Part shown: positions 17,178 to 28,400 of the stretch, piece by piece
Layout: each line of letters opens with the position of its first letter
Position numbering within the stretch: position 1 is the first letter of the stretch
DNA from: Mesonia sediminis
Lineage (GTDB): Bacteria; Bacteroidota; Bacteroidia; Flavobacteriales; Flavobacteriaceae
Assembly: GCF_042684705.1 (NCBI RefSeq)
Contig: NZ_JBHULZ010000023.1
Coordinates: 186,001 to 250,000 of the forward strand
DNA length: 64,000 nucleotides
Direction: 5' to 3'
The notes under the pieces: generated by a model
Told to the model about the DNA's origin: nothing
The model's input: only the letters and a program-made list of their open reading frames with translations
The model's database searches: none
Position numbers and translations under genes: made by a program

Positions 17178-18563
17178 ATGAACCAGCAGGATTTAGAAGC
17201 AGTATTTAAATGTCAATCCGATCTTATTGCTAGAAACGAATCAATTTCCGTAAAGGAACGCGTAAAACTATTAAGAAGTTTAAAAAAGGAGATTCAGAAG
17301 AAGGAATCTAGTATTATAACTGCGCTTAAAAAAGATTTTCATAAACCATACTTTGAGACGATGATTACCGAAGTTTTAGTGGTTTATAAGGAACTAAACC
17401 TTTTTATAAAAAATCTTGAACATTGGGCGAAACCTAAGAAGGTAAAATCAAGTTGGTTGAATTTTCCATCTCGTGCTCAGCTTGTTCCTAAAGCCTATGG
17501 GCAAGTATTAATTATCTCTCCTTGGAATTACCCTTTCCAATTAGCTATGAATCCGCTTATTGGAGCAATTGCTGCAGGAAACAGAGTGGTGTTAAAACCC
17601 TCTGAACATAGCGCAGCAACATCAAATATTTTAGCAACAATAATCGCAAAGGTTTTTGAGCCCTTACACGTGAAGGTGGTTATCGGCGACCAAGAGGTAG
17701 CCCAAGAGCTTTTACAATTTAAGTGGGATTTTATTTTTTTTACTGGAAGTACTTCTGTAGGGAAAATTATACAACAAAGGGCAGCCAAAAGTCTTATTCC
17801 TACGGTTTTAGAGTTAGGAGGGAAAAATCCGTGTATCGTAGATGAGACGGCAAATATAGAATTAAGCGCCAAGCGTATCGTTTGGGGGAAGTTTATTAAC
17901 GCTGGCCAAACGTGTATAGCCCCCGATTATATTTTGGTACAGCAAAAAGTGAAAGGTAAACTTATTGAAGCGATTACCAAACACCTCAAGCAATTTTATC
18001 AAAATTTAAATCCAGAATCTGAGGATTATGCCCACATTATAAATGAAAAACATTTTAACCGGCTTACAAATTATTTAGTAGACTTAAAAGTACTTTATGG
18101 CGGAAAGCATGATAAAACCTATCGGTTTATTGCGCCAACATTGGTAGACGAACCGCCAAATAATCACCCTATTTTGAATGAAGAAATCTTTGGGCCTATT
18201 CTTCCTATTTTAGGTTTTGAAGAAATAGCTTCTCTTAAAAAGGTGATTCAAAAGAATAAAAATCCTCTAGCTAGTTACATTTTTTCTCGAAACAAGGATA
18301 ACATTCGGTTAATCGGAGAAAGTTTTTTATCGGGCGGTTTAGTGATAAACGATGTGTTGATTCATTTTGTTAACGACCGCTTACCCTTTGGGGGTGTAGG
18401 AGATAGTGGTTTAGGTCATTATCACGGCAAACATAGTTTTGAATGTTTTAGTCATTTACAGTCAAAAGTTATTCGTAAAAATTATTGGGACCCGCCTTTT
18501 CGTTATCCTCCTTATTTCGAAAAAGAAAAATGGCTACAAAAAATTAAAAAGTTATTTTTTTAA
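17178..18563 (+). CDS. NAD(P)-dependent aldehyde dehydrogenase (ALDH3-like, coniferyl/fatty aldehyde type)
   Basis: A 461-residue protein. It has the cofactor motif IISPWNYPFQLAMNPLIGAIAAGN, the general-base Glu in LELGGKNP (E212) and the catalytic Cys in NAGQTCIAPDY (C246). The length, the missing N-terminal extension and the hydrophobic C-terminal tail resemble ALDH3-type enzymes that oxidise fatty or aromatic aldehydes to acids. The C-terminal stretch (FRYPPYFEKEKWLQKIKKLFF) is amphipathic/basic and may contact membrane. It is a single gene with an inverted repeat right before the start and a long gene-free region after it. Confidence 0.93.
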   Translation: MNQQDLEAVFKCQSDLIARNESISVKERVKLLRSLKKEIQKKESSIITALKKDFHKPYFETMITEVLVVYKELNLFIKNLEHWAKPKKVKSSWLNFPSRAQLVPKAYGQVLIISPWNYPFQLAMNPLIGAIAAGNRVVLKPSEHSAATSNILATIIAKVFEPLHVKVVIGDQEVAQELLQFKWDFIFFTGSTSVGKIIQQRAAKSLIPTVLELGGKNPCIVDETANIELSAKRIVWGKFINAGQTCIAPDYILVQQKVKGKLIEAITKHLKQFYQNLNPESEDYAHIINEKHFNRLTNYLVDLKVLYGGKHDKTYRFIAPTLVDEPPNNHPILNEEIFGPILPILGFEEIASLKKVIQKNKNPLASYIFSRNKDNIRLIGESFLSGGLVINDVLIHFVNDRLPFGGVGDSGLGHYHGKHSFECFSHLQSKVIRKNYWDPPFRYPPYFEKEKWLQKIKKLFF

Positions 18564-19189
18564 AGTTTTAAATTAAGTTTATCAAGTTAACCTGGATTTT
18601 GAATTTTTTTTTTAAAGGTATAAATAAAATTGTTCTCCATTTTGTACAACCTGGATAAGCACTTATCGAAAATTTGATAGCTAATAAGATATACTATTTA
18701 TTAATTATCTGAACTAAATTATAATCAAAAAAACGATATAGATAAAATCTATATACCACATCTAATATTTTGTATTTGAGTGTATTAGAATTATCATTTA
18801 AAGTATTTATTTAAGTATGGTAAAAAATTAAACTCAGAAAATAAAAAGTTCAATAAGCGCTAATTTTTGACAAAATTTTTAGCGATAAAAGAAAAGACAT
18901 GGTTATAACCTGATATTTAAATTCTCTTTATTTTAAAAATTTTTCTGAAAAGGTTAAATTGAGAAGTGAAAAAATAAAAACCATTGAAGATAAATTATAT
19001 TTTAAAATATAATTTTTGGAAACCTATATAAGTATCATTTAACTAAAAATCGTTCAAAAGATTGTTTAAATAAGTGAGTTTCCTTTAAAAATCAAGTAAC
19101 TAAATTGCTAGTAATAATTATAAACTAAAACAGACCACCCTACTCTGATTAATTTTTTTAAGACCGCCATAGTAGCGTATTTATACTAT
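18564..19189. other. Gene-free AT-rich interval with a 24-bp perfect palindrome
   Basis: These 626 nt lie between two convergent genes and contain no plausible coding frame. They hold a repeated AACCTGGAT (near 18589 and 18648), a small GATAAG-CA-CTTATC inverted repeat and a perfect 24-bp palindrome at 18992-19015 (AAATTATATTTT and its complement). No T-run follows the palindrome and it lies ~430 nt from either gene end, so it is a poor terminator candidate. I see no tRNA, transposon end or riboswitch. Confidence 0.6.
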
Positions 19190-20344
19190 CTATTGCTCTC
19201 TTTGATTAATGGCATATAAAGCAAAGGTCGCCAGCCAATGTCCGCCCTCATAAGAGTCTCCTGCTATATTATCGAAAGAAGCAGATAAATGCTTTTCTGC
19301 AATTGGTTTTAGGTACTCAAATTCTTCGTAGGCATTTGCCAATTCAAAGAGAACACTAGCCCTGCTAAAATTTAGTCCGTCTAAATGAACCAATTTCCCA
19401 TCGGTTCGATCGGTTACGCTCACAGGTTCTAAACTAAATGATTTATCTAATAACTCTGGCATAAATTCTTTCAGCCACAGCTTAAAAGTTTCCTTTTCGA
19501 GAACCTTTTGCATAAGGTTGACTTCCATTAAGCACGGAGAAAAAAAATCGTGTCCACTTGGCTCGTAGGCTAACGGACATGTATTATCATTTAAATAAAA
19601 GGCCTTAGCTTTAGTTTCAATTAATTTTTGAAGCGCTTCATCTTTCAAGGTTAGGGCATAATCGTAGGCCAAACTTAAACCAAAAGCCGTGTTTTGATGT
19701 TCTCCAACTCGAATAGGATAACTTAAATTGGGTAAGTAATCCTTATAATTCTGTACGATTTTTTGAGTTAATGGCTCTAAATTTTGATGTAAAACAGGAG
19801 CGATAGAATCTTCCCAAGTATATAATTCTTCGCTTAATTTTAATAGCCAAGCCCAACCGTAGGTTCGTTCATAAGTCTTATTAATGGGTTTATTAAAATA
19901 AGCTACTTCTTCTTTTATATTTTGTTTGGTTAAATTGGTCTTTAACCAAGCTCGAGCGGTCGATGAATTTTTAATTTGTGGATATTGCTTAAGTAAACTA
20001 ACCATACTCCAATGCCCGTGTACCGAGGAATGCCAATCAAAACAACCGTAAAAACTAGGATGTAAGGCTTTTGGAGTTTTAAGATCACTTTCACTTCCTA
20101 AGGTTTGACTTAATTTATTCGGGTATTCTTGATCTACGCATTTTAGTGGCATTTTTAAAAGTTCATTAGCCTGTTTTTCATTTAAAATCACTACTTCATC
20201 AGGTAATAAATTCTCACTAATTTCATCTACCAAACTACTGTCTTCTATCGATTCGGCTTTAGCCTTAGAAGTAGTTAATTCAGATTCTTTTTGTTTACAA
20301 CCTACAAAGCACAGTAAACATAGAACTATTATTAAATTTCTCAT
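19190..20344 (-). CDS. DUF2891 domain lipoprotein
   Basis: A 384-residue protein with a lipoprotein signal peptide (MRNLIIVLCLLCFVGC, lipobox FVGC). After a ~55-residue linker it matches DUF2891, an alpha/alpha-barrel-like family: HPSFYGCFDWHSSVHGHWSMV, YGWAWLLKL, RVGEHQNTAFGLSLAYDYA and the terminal GGHWLATFALYA. The conserved His, Asp and Glu residues resemble a glycosidase or lyase toroid, but no activity is established to my knowledge. It is probably anchored in the outer membrane facing the periplasm. It is transcribed alone on the minus strand, 100 nt after yifB. Confidence 0.85.
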   Translation of the reverse strand: MRNLIIVLCLLCFVGCKQKESELTTSKAKAESIEDSSLVDEISENLLPDEVVILNEKQANELLKMPLKCVDQEYPNKLSQTLGSESDLKTPKALHPSFYGCFDWHSSVHGHWSMVSLLKQYPQIKNSSTARAWLKTNLTKQNIKEEVAYFNKPINKTYERTYGWAWLLKLSEELYTWEDSIAPVLHQNLEPLTQKIVQNYKDYLPNLSYPIRVGEHQNTAFGLSLAYDYALTLKDEALQKLIETKAKAFYLNDNTCPLAYEPSGHDFFSPCLMEVNLMQKVLEKETFKLWLKEFMPELLDKSFSLEPVSVTDRTDGKLVHLDGLNFSRASVLFELANAYEEFEYLKPIAEKHLSASFDNIAGDSYEGGHWLATFALYAINQREQ

Positions 20345-20444
20345 AGTACACGATTAAAATGGCGTCTAAATATATTAATTAAATTGCTTTTAAATAATTA
20401 AGGAGTATTCAATTTTAGTGTAAAAATATGTTAATCTTATCTTT

Positions 20445-21983
20445 TTATCCCAACCAGCCATCACGATCGAGACTACGGTATTGTATAGCTTCGCTTATAT
20501 GGTGACTTTGAATGGCTTCACTTTGCTCTAAATCGGCAATCGTGCGTGAAACTTTTAATATACGATCATAAGCTCTGGCTGATAAGTTTAACCTTTCCAT
20601 AGCGGTTTTTAGCAATTCCTTACTATCTGGTTTTAACTTACAAAATGCTCTAATTTGCTTTACGCCCATCTGAGCATTGTAGTGAATGTTAGGAATTTCT
20701 TCAAAACGTTGAGTCTGTATTTCACGCGCAGCGGTCACCCGTTTCCGTATTGCAGTACTGGGCTCTCCACGTCGTTCATCGCTGAGTTTTTCAAAAGGAA
20801 CAGGCGTCACCTCTATATGTATGTCTATGCGATCTAATAAAGGACCGCTAATTTTACTCAAATACCGACTCATCTCGGCCGGTGAAGTAGCTACAGGAGC
20901 ATCGGGATCATTGAAATACCCACCAGGGCTCGGATTCATACTAGCCACTAGCATAAAACTAGAGGGATAAGTTACCGTAAACCGAGCTCTTGAAATGGTA
21001 ACTTCACGGTCTTCTAAAGGTTGTCTCATTACTTCAAGCACCGTGCGTTTAAATTCCGGTAATTCATCTAAAAACAATACCCCGTTATGAGAAAGTGAAA
21101 TCTCTCCAGGCTGCGGATAACTTCCGCCTCCAACAAGGGCTACATCTGAAATGGTATGATGCGGACTTCTAAACGGGCGTTGAGCCATTAATCCGCTACT
21201 GTTTTTGGTTTTACCTACTACCGAATGAATTTTAGTAGTTTCTAAAGCCTCATGTAAAGTCATAGGCGGAAGTATACTAGGTAATCGTTTGGCTAACATG
21301 GTTTTTCCAGAACCTGGCGGACCAATTAAAATAATATTATGTCCGCCAGCAGCAGCAATTTCCATACAACGCTTTATAGATTCTTGACCTTTAACATCAG
21401 CAAAATCAAATTCAGGATGCTCTAAACTTTCATAAAACTGCTTTTTGGTATCTACAATAGTCTGCTCTAAAGGAATGTCTTGATCAAAATATTCAATTAC
21501 CTGCGTAATATTTTCAACGCCGTACACTTTTAACCCATCAACAATAGCTGCTTCAGCTGCATTTTGTTTAGGCAAAATAAAACCCTTAAAACCTTCTTCC
21601 TTTGCCTTTATAGCAATGGGTAGCGCGCCTTTAATGGGCTGTAAACTTCCATCTAAAGAAAGTTCTCCCATGATCAAATACTCACCAATTGAGTCAGCTT
21701 TTATCTGTTCACTGGCCGCTAATATACCCAAGGCCAAAGTTAAGTCATAAGCACTACCCTCCTTTCTCAAGTCGGCTGGAGCCATATTAATGGTAATTTT
21801 TTTTCCCGGAAGCTTATAAGCGTTATTCTGTAAAGCGGCGGCAATTCTAAAACTGCTTTCGCGGATTGCGTTATCGGGTAAACCTACTAGGTGATAACCA
21901 ATACCACTTACCACATTTACCTCTACCACCACCGTGGTGGCCTCAACGCCAAAAACAGCGCTGCCAAATACCTTAACCAACAT
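20445..21983 (-). CDS. YifB/ComM family Mg-chelatase-like AAA ATPase
   Basis: A 512-residue protein. An N-terminal Lon-protease-like domain (residues ~20-165, including NMAPADLRKEGSAYDLTLALGIL) is followed by the AAA Mg-chelatase domain with Walker A GPPGSGKT (221-228), Walker B VLFLDELPEF and a C-terminal Mg-chelatase lid. In naturally transformable bacteria ComM is a hexameric helicase that extends branch migration of incoming DNA, and its presence may mean competence here. A -7 box lies at 22060-22067, giving a leader of about 70 nt. Confidence 0.93.
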   Translation of the reverse strand: MLVKVFGSAVFGVEATTVVVEVNVVSGIGYHLVGLPDNAIRESSFRIAAALQNNAYKLPGKKITINMAPADLRKEGSAYDLTLALGILAASEQIKADSIGEYLIMGELSLDGSLQPIKGALPIAIKAKEEGFKGFILPKQNAAEAAIVDGLKVYGVENITQVIEYFDQDIPLEQTIVDTKKQFYESLEHPEFDFADVKGQESIKRCMEIAAAGGHNIILIGPPGSGKTMLAKRLPSILPPMTLHEALETTKIHSVVGKTKNSSGLMAQRPFRSPHHTISDVALVGGGSYPQPGEISLSHNGVLFLDELPEFKRTVLEVMRQPLEDREVTISRARFTVTYPSSFMLVASMNPSPGGYFNDPDAPVATSPAEMSRYLSKISGPLLDRIDIHIEVTPVPFEKLSDERRGEPSTAIRKRVTAAREIQTQRFEEIPNIHYNAQMGVKQIRAFCKLKPDSKELLKTAMERLNLSARAYDRILKVSRTIADLEQSEAIQSHHISEAIQYRSLDRDGWLG

Positions 21984-22282
21984 ATAATTTAGTTTTAGTG
22001 AGTAAAATTTTACTGTTGTTTGTTAATAGAAAGGTAAAATTTAATCAATTTATTTAAAACAAAGATATAATATTAAGGTTTTGTCATTTTACTGAAGAAA
22101 ATTAGTAGTAAAAAAGCAGAAATTAGGATACTAACCAAAAGTATCAACATTGAATTAATTAGAGAAACAAATAGTTTTAGAAGGGCTATTGAATTTAACT
22201 CAAAAGCTTTAAGCGGATATTTTCAACGAGACCGAAATGGGGGCTTGTACCAATTACAGAGAATTAATAGTGAAAAAAGCAT
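21984..22282. other. Intergenic region upstream of yifB, with a -7 box at 22060-22067
   Basis: The minus-strand TATCTTTG at 22060-22067 is the only promoter-like match I find for yifB. Between it and the start lies a GTAAAATTTTAC palindrome. The remaining ~215 nt up to the PAP2 stop codon show nothing I can assign. Confidence 0.4.
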
Positions 22283-23155
22283 CTAAAATGTACCCCTTAA
22301 ACCAATTGAGCTGGGCCCCATTTGCAAGCGCCACGAAATACGATTTCTTTTGGCTTGCTTTAATTCAGTGTCACTTTTCATTTGCTTATCCAAGTAATTG
22401 TCTACGCTATCTACAACCACAACAGTAAGAGCGACACTAAGCGCTACATCGGTAAGCCAGTGTGCACCCGCCCAGAGTCGTGAAACGGGAGAAATCATAC
22501 CGGCTGTTATGAGTCCGCCTTTAATCCAGGGATTATCAAATTGCTTTGATAAGGAATAAAAGGTAGTAAAAGATAAAATAGTATGTCCTGAAGGGAAAGA
22601 GTGGTAGCCGCCTCCTGGTTTAAAAGGTTTAAAAGTAAATTTACCCCCATCTGACGGTCTGGCTCTACCGGTTACCTTTTTTGCTACCGTTTGCACCAAT
22701 CCAGCTGCACTGGCCGAAGTAATCATTAAGATTCCTGTTCTTCTTATTTTCTCATTTTTGGTGAATAAGCCTACTAGGTAAATACCTCCATTTACACCAT
22801 AATTATTCTGCGGACTACCAAAATACCAACCAAAATCGCGGATAATAGAAGGAATATCTTTTTCTTGACGTTTAAAATACCGGCTGGCATCATCGTCTAA
22901 AATATGTAAACCTGCTGTCCCTATACCAATTGCTGCAGCAGTGGCCCAATCGTCTTGATCCCATTTAAACGGACTCGCAAAAACGTTTTTGAATCCGCCC
23001 CAAGCGAGAGAGGCATCATATTTAGCTAAATCCCAAGTAGTTATTTTTACAGGTTCTTGTAAACTATCTATGCTATTAAATGCATACTTATTCTGTGCCA
23101 AAATAACCCCAAATCCTAACGCAAGAATAAATGTAAGTAAGTATTTTTTTTTCAT
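22283..23155 (-). CDS. PAP2 family phosphatase, exported or membrane-associated
   Basis: A 290-residue protein with an N-terminal signal sequence (MKKKYLLTFILALGFGVILA, then QN). It carries all three PAP2 motifs: KKVTGRARP (~159-167), PSGH (188-191) and SRLWAGAHWLTD (225-236). Members dephosphorylate lipid phosphates such as phosphatidic acid, PGP or undecaprenyl-PP. It lies 2 nt after the stop of the TamL-like gene, so tamB, tamL and this gene form one operon. The signal peptide and sparse hydrophobic helices point to a periplasm-facing enzyme. A role in lipid metabolism tied to TAM function is inference. Confidence 0.92.
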   Translation of the reverse strand: MKKKYLLTFILALGFGVILAQNKYAFNSIDSLQEPVKITTWDLAKYDASLAWGGFKNVFASPFKWDQDDWATAAAIGIGTAGLHILDDDASRYFKRQEKDIPSIIRDFGWYFGSPQNNYGVNGGIYLVGLFTKNEKIRRTGILMITSASAAGLVQTVAKKVTGRARPSDGGKFTFKPFKPGGGYHSFPSGHTILSFTTFYSLSKQFDNPWIKGGLITAGMISPVSRLWAGAHWLTDVALSVALTVVVVDSVDNYLDKQMKSDTELKQAKRNRISWRLQMGPSSIGLRGTF

Positions 23156-23157
23156 AA

Positions 23158-25440
23158 TTAAAACGGATAACCAATAGCAAAATTAAATACAGGTTTCGAG
23201 TAGTTGAATTTCCAGTTTTGAGCCGGTTTCTTTAATGGGGCTGCTAGATCAAATCGTAATACGAATCCTTGAATATCTACCCGCACTCCTACTCCAGAAC
23301 CTACGCCAAATTCATTTATAAAATCGCTGGTAAATTTACCACCGGGTAATTTTTCGTTTTCATTCATAAGCCACACATTACCAGCGTCGACAAAAATAGC
23401 ACCATTTACATAGTTAAACAAAGGAAATCTGTACTCTAGATTGGCTTCTAAGCGTATATCGCCCGACTGGTCAAAAAATCCTCCTTGATCGCTACTTTCA
23501 TAAGTTCCAGGACCCAGCGAACGAATATTAAAGGCACGTACGCTATACGGACCACCAGAAAAATATTGCTTTACAAAAGGTAAAGTATTCGAATTACCGT
23601 ATGGAATACCTAAACCGGCAAAAACCCGCCCTACTAAAAATTGATTTTTATTTAAATTTAGATGATAACTTACATCAATATCGGTTTTGGCATATTGCGC
23701 ATACGCTAGACCCAGAAACTTTTTAACTTGCTCCCCCTTTTTTTGTTTACCGAATAAATCTAAACTGTTACCTGCCGTATCAAAATTTAAGTTAAAATAA
23801 ATGCCATTTTTATTATTTTCGCTAAGTAACTCATTATAAGTAAAAGAGTATGTCAAGCCTAAGATGAACTGTTGCTCAAAACTTTCTCTTAAAAATGGGT
23901 TTTCATTGAGAATGGCTTCAAAATCATTAGTAGTTTTTCCTAAACGAACATAATCTAAATTGAGCAAATTTAAGCTATGCGTCACATACTTATTGGCCTG
24001 CCAAGAATACCCGAACGCAGCAGAAATTGAGTTCAAACTATAGAGTTTACTTCTATTTAAATAATCATAACCTACTCTTACATTGGTTTTTGGAGTGCTG
24101 TACTTAAACCTATGGTTAATATCAAAAGGAAAAAGCAGTCTAGGAAAACTAACCTGAGTTTCGAGTCCCAATTGCAAACTCTGCAAGCCTTTTTGTTGCC
24201 CACCAAATTGTCTTTCATAAGAAAAAGTTGAACCGGTTTTTAAAATTTCTCCGCCTTTTAACCAGTTTTTATTGATATAATCTAAGCCTATACCCGGGCC
24301 TCCAAAAGAATTCGATTTGGTAACGGTTTGTAAATTGGCTCGTATTGCCCTTTTTTTATAGGGGGATAACCTGATTTCGGCAACCAATTCATAATGATTG
24401 TTTTCGTTTAAAACTGTGTCACTTTCTTTATAAACAATATTAACAAATTTATACACCCCTGTTGAAGCCAAACGCCTACTGGTGCTCTTAGATTTATCTG
24501 GGCTATACGTTTCTCCTGGTTTGATTTGTATAAAAGGAGCTAGGCGTTTAGGTTTAAAAAATTGGTTGTTTTGGTAATAATAGATTTCATTATAAACTTC
24601 AGGCAAAAGTTTTCTTTTTTCCTTTTCAATGCTTTCATTAGGAAAAACCAAAACGCTATCTATAACATAGGGATATTTTGACCTTTGCGGAATGTTGTTT
24701 TTCAAAGACAAAAACAAGTCAAACCTTTGTTTATCATAACGATTGGTGTCTGCCTCAAAAATCAAAAAATCACTATTAAAATTATAATATCCTTTTTCTT
24801 TTAAAAATCTATCAATGCGCTCGCGTTCTGCTTTAAATTGCTGTAAGTTAAATCGCATTCCCTTCTTAATTAAGGACTTTTGCAAACTACTTTTAATGTC
24901 TTTGTATAATTGCGGCGGATGGATAGAGTCTTCTTCTATCAAATATTCTGCAATGGTATAAGGTTGTTTGGCTGCGATTTTATAATTTACCCATGTAGTT
25001 TTTGCCGTAGTATCTTGATCTATTTCATATTTTACATTATAGTAGTAATAACCGTGATTTTCTAGTCTGTTTTTTATGAGGTCTACCGTTTGAGTAATAT
25101 TTTCTTCGTCAAAATAAACCGGTTCTTCTCCTCTTTTTTTGGCTAAAAATTTATAAATAAATCCTGGATTTTCCTTTTGCCCTTTATAATAAAAAAACAG
25201 ATTAGGGTACCCCCCTAAAAATTTGGAGTTTGGCTCAGGGTAAAGCACTTTAGCCAAAGCATTCTTAAGGTTTTCATCTTGTTTAAAAGAAGCATAGAGC
25301 GTATCATTAAGTTTAATATCTGCGCCAGTGTAAAGCGTTTTATCTTGGGGAATGAATTTTTTGACAGAACAAGCCTGAAGGATCAATGTTAAACACACCA
25401 ACCATAACAACACGAACCAATTTATACTACTTTTATTCAT
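23158..25440 (-). CDS. tamL: TamL: lipidated BamA/TamA-family outer-membrane protein
   Basis: The frame opens at 25530, but the ATG at 25440 gives a proper lipoprotein signal (MNKSSINWFVLLWLVCLTLILQAC, lipobox LQAC), so I chose it (760 residues); it overlaps the tamB stop by 8 nt. POTRA-like domains occupy residues ~50-390. A 16-strand barrel follows, with the BamA-family L6 motif as GGPYSVRAFNIRSLGPG and a terminal strand ending FNFAIGYPF. TamA-like proteins that are lipidated and paired with TamB are the TamL subfamily described in Bacteroidota. It should act with the upstream TamB as the outer-membrane half of the TAM complex. Confidence 0.88.
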   Translation of the reverse strand: MNKSSINWFVLLWLVCLTLILQACSVKKFIPQDKTLYTGADIKLNDTLYASFKQDENLKNALAKVLYPEPNSKFLGGYPNLFFYYKGQKENPGFIYKFLAKKRGEEPVYFDEENITQTVDLIKNRLENHGYYYYNVKYEIDQDTTAKTTWVNYKIAAKQPYTIAEYLIEEDSIHPPQLYKDIKSSLQKSLIKKGMRFNLQQFKAERERIDRFLKEKGYYNFNSDFLIFEADTNRYDKQRFDLFLSLKNNIPQRSKYPYVIDSVLVFPNESIEKEKRKLLPEVYNEIYYYQNNQFFKPKRLAPFIQIKPGETYSPDKSKSTSRRLASTGVYKFVNIVYKESDTVLNENNHYELVAEIRLSPYKKRAIRANLQTVTKSNSFGGPGIGLDYINKNWLKGGEILKTGSTFSYERQFGGQQKGLQSLQLGLETQVSFPRLLFPFDINHRFKYSTPKTNVRVGYDYLNRSKLYSLNSISAAFGYSWQANKYVTHSLNLLNLDYVRLGKTTNDFEAILNENPFLRESFEQQFILGLTYSFTYNELLSENNKNGIYFNLNFDTAGNSLDLFGKQKKGEQVKKFLGLAYAQYAKTDIDVSYHLNLNKNQFLVGRVFAGLGIPYGNSNTLPFVKQYFSGGPYSVRAFNIRSLGPGTYESSDQGGFFDQSGDIRLEANLEYRFPLFNYVNGAIFVDAGNVWLMNENEKLPGGKFTSDFINEFGVGSGVGVRVDIQGFVLRFDLAAPLKKPAQNWKFNYSKPVFNFAIGYPF

Positions 25441-28400
25441 TTTGGTCTTCATTTGATGTTTCTGTAGCCTTGACTTTATTTGATTTTTGTTTATTTTCTT
25501 CTTCGGGAGCGGGCGTCGATGTTTTTTCATTGTTGAGTTCTTTTTTAAACAATTCTTTAAATTGATTAAACTCTCGATTAAAAATTAAAGCTATACCGCT
25601 TACAAAAACTTGACCGTCTATTACATTTTCATATTCGCTTTTTCTAAATCCGCGCAAGCGCCACCTTCCCGAAGGTGCTAACAAATATTCAATACTTACA
25701 TTTCCAATAACCGGATTTTCTTCCCCTGGTCTGGCGTCTCCTTGCACACCAACTTGACTACCGGCTTGTACGATCAAACGGTCATTAAAAAGCTTTTTAC
25801 TTGCCGAAATATTTAGATCGGTTCGACTTTCTGAGGTCGAGCCTTGGTAGTCGGTATAGGAGTTTAAACCGAAGTCTAAATCGATTCCTGTATCGCCTAC
25901 CAACTTATCTGAAAATACATTTAATTGATCTGATAAAGCATCGTTAATATTATCTCTTGCCACGGTTGCTGGTCCTCCTGAACTACCATCACTTCCCGAG
26001 CTAGGGTAAAATCTATTTAAGACCAATAAAGAAAAAATTTGTTTGTTAAGTGCGTCTTCTTGTTGATTGAGTTGGTTTATTCTTCCGTAAAGCGCTCCGC
26101 CAAAGGCCCCGCGTTGGTCTTCAGGAATTCCTAATCTAAAATTAAGCTTAGGTTTAAGTAATTCTCCTTCTACATTTAAATAGACTTGAAAGGGAATGCG
26201 TTGTTTAAACTGATTTTGAACTTCTAGAGATGCATTGGAAGTTTGACTGGCCATTAGCGCCGAAGCCGATGTTTTTACTTGATAAATGGCCGTAACATCT
26301 AATTGGGCGTCTGTAGGATCTCCCACCCAAGAAATGCTGCTATTATCGGCTAAATCAAACCTGCGTTTTACTAGGTTATAAAGGTTCATTTCATAATGCC
26401 CATCGCTAATATCATACCTTCCTGTTAGTGTAGTTCTACCGTTTTTAAAAATATTGAAAAGCAATTCACCTTGACCTACGACTTCTAAATTGTCATTGGT
26501 TCGCTCGTCTAAAATGACTTTAAAAGAAGCTCCGGGTTCGACACGTAATTTACTTTTGAGTTCTATGCCTGTTATAAGGGTGTTTTTTTCGGCTTTTGCT
26601 TTTTGGGTTAATATATTATCGGGGTTTTCTTTATTTACAAAGACCACTACCCCATCTTGCGTGATACGATTGGCCGCTACATTAGGATAAATATAAGTAA
26701 TATCTGTACCTTCTTTCACACTTAAATCGGCTTGTATTTTAGGAAAATTCAAGTCTCCCTTTACCTGTGCGTTTAGATCAAAAATTGCTTTACCAAAAAA
26801 CAAATCATTATCTTCTTCTGTGGCATTTAATGCTAAGAAATCTCGTGCTTTCACACTCAAGTCAAACTCAGGATTAAGTAGAGATTTTGTCAAAATTTGT
26901 CCGTTTACTACAAATTGATTTTCTCGTTCATCCTTAATTGTAAATGCATTAAAATCAATCTGTTCTTTAGTAATGCCTATTTTTTCTTTTCCAAGTTTAT
27001 AAGGAGTGTTTAAAGCGCGAGGTACCACTTGTGCGTTTAGGAAGTTAATGTTTCCTTTATAAGCTAGTTGGTTTTCCTCTTGTGCGAGTTTGATTTGTGC
27101 AGCAACTTCTCCCGAAGCCTCTTTAATACTGCTGTCTGCAAATTTTTGCACCAGTTGAAGATTTAATCGCGCAAGATTCAAATCAAACTCATACTGGGTG
27201 GTACTTTCTTTAATGGTGTAGTCACCTTTTAATTGCGCCTCTATTTTATCACCTTTTAATTCGGCTAGTAAATCATAAGTTTTATAATCATTGGCTTGGG
27301 CATCAATTTTTAAAACGCCTATTTCATTTTCAAGAATATGCAAATTAGCAATCTGTAAATCGGCGGTAAACGCATTTTCTTTTAACGGATTAATAAATTT
27401 CACCTCACCATCAAGTAATCCGGTAGCAACCGAATTCTTAGGATTTAAATATTGAAATAAATTTTCAATTTTAAAGTTTTTCCAATCGAGTGCTAATGCA
27501 AAATCATTTTCTACACGTTCGGTATGAAACGTAAATACCTGCTCTTGATGCTGAAAACGCATTTGCTCTACTTCTATTTCTTGATCATTAAATACAATTT
27601 TGTTTTGGGGTGGTACCTGCCAATTTTTGCCAGCTAATTTTAAATCTTTAGGAAGAATTTGAAAATGTTTGTAGCCCTCTTTTTGATACAAGACCGATTG
27701 CAAATTGTAAAAAACATCATTTTCTTGAAAAGCTTTGAAGCTAAAGTACAGTTTCTCGTCTTTGTAATTGGCCAAAAGATTTGTTTTGCCTATTTGAAAT
27801 GGTCCTGCCTCAATGGCTTGAAATCCTAGATCTAAATCGGCTGTAGCCCCATTTCCTTCAATAGCTAATTTAAAATTACTTAGCTTATTATCAGCATAAT
27901 TGAGGTAAGGTAAATTGATTGAACCTTTCACGTTGTTTTTGGCTTCGTTAAAAGCAAGCGAAAAACCTAAACTATCCATTTGTTTAATGCCGTCAAAAAT
28001 AATGTCTTTGAAAATAGGTGTGGGTTTAAATCTACCTGTTAAATTAATCTTTACGGGCGTTTCATTTTCACTAACTTGTAATGAATCTCCACGGTATTGA
28101 TTAATGTGTTTGCGAAGCGCAACATCTATAACATTAGGGTCATCGTTTGCGTCTAAATTAATTTGTAAAAAATTGCTAGCAACACTCAATAAAGTATTGT
28201 CTTGGTCAACGGCAAGATAAGCAGCTAAATCGTCTAAATAATAGGGTCTGTTATCATAAACAGCTACGGTGTTATCTAGGTTTAAACCAGATTGATATTT
28301 TTGCATATTGCCTTTAAAGTATCCGCTTAAATCAAATTTTGCACGTATATCACGATTGGTTAAACCAAGCGCATATAAATTGGCTCCCTCTAAATGTAAA

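Noticed and set aside
22237..22428. 63-codon plus-strand frame near the PAP2 gene
   Set aside because: Most of it is antisense to the conserved PAP2 C-terminus, and no start signal is visible.
25441..25530. 30-residue basic N-terminal extension of TamL
   Set aside because: It overlaps the end of tamB and would destroy the lipoprotein signal; ATG-25440 starts a proper lipobox peptide.
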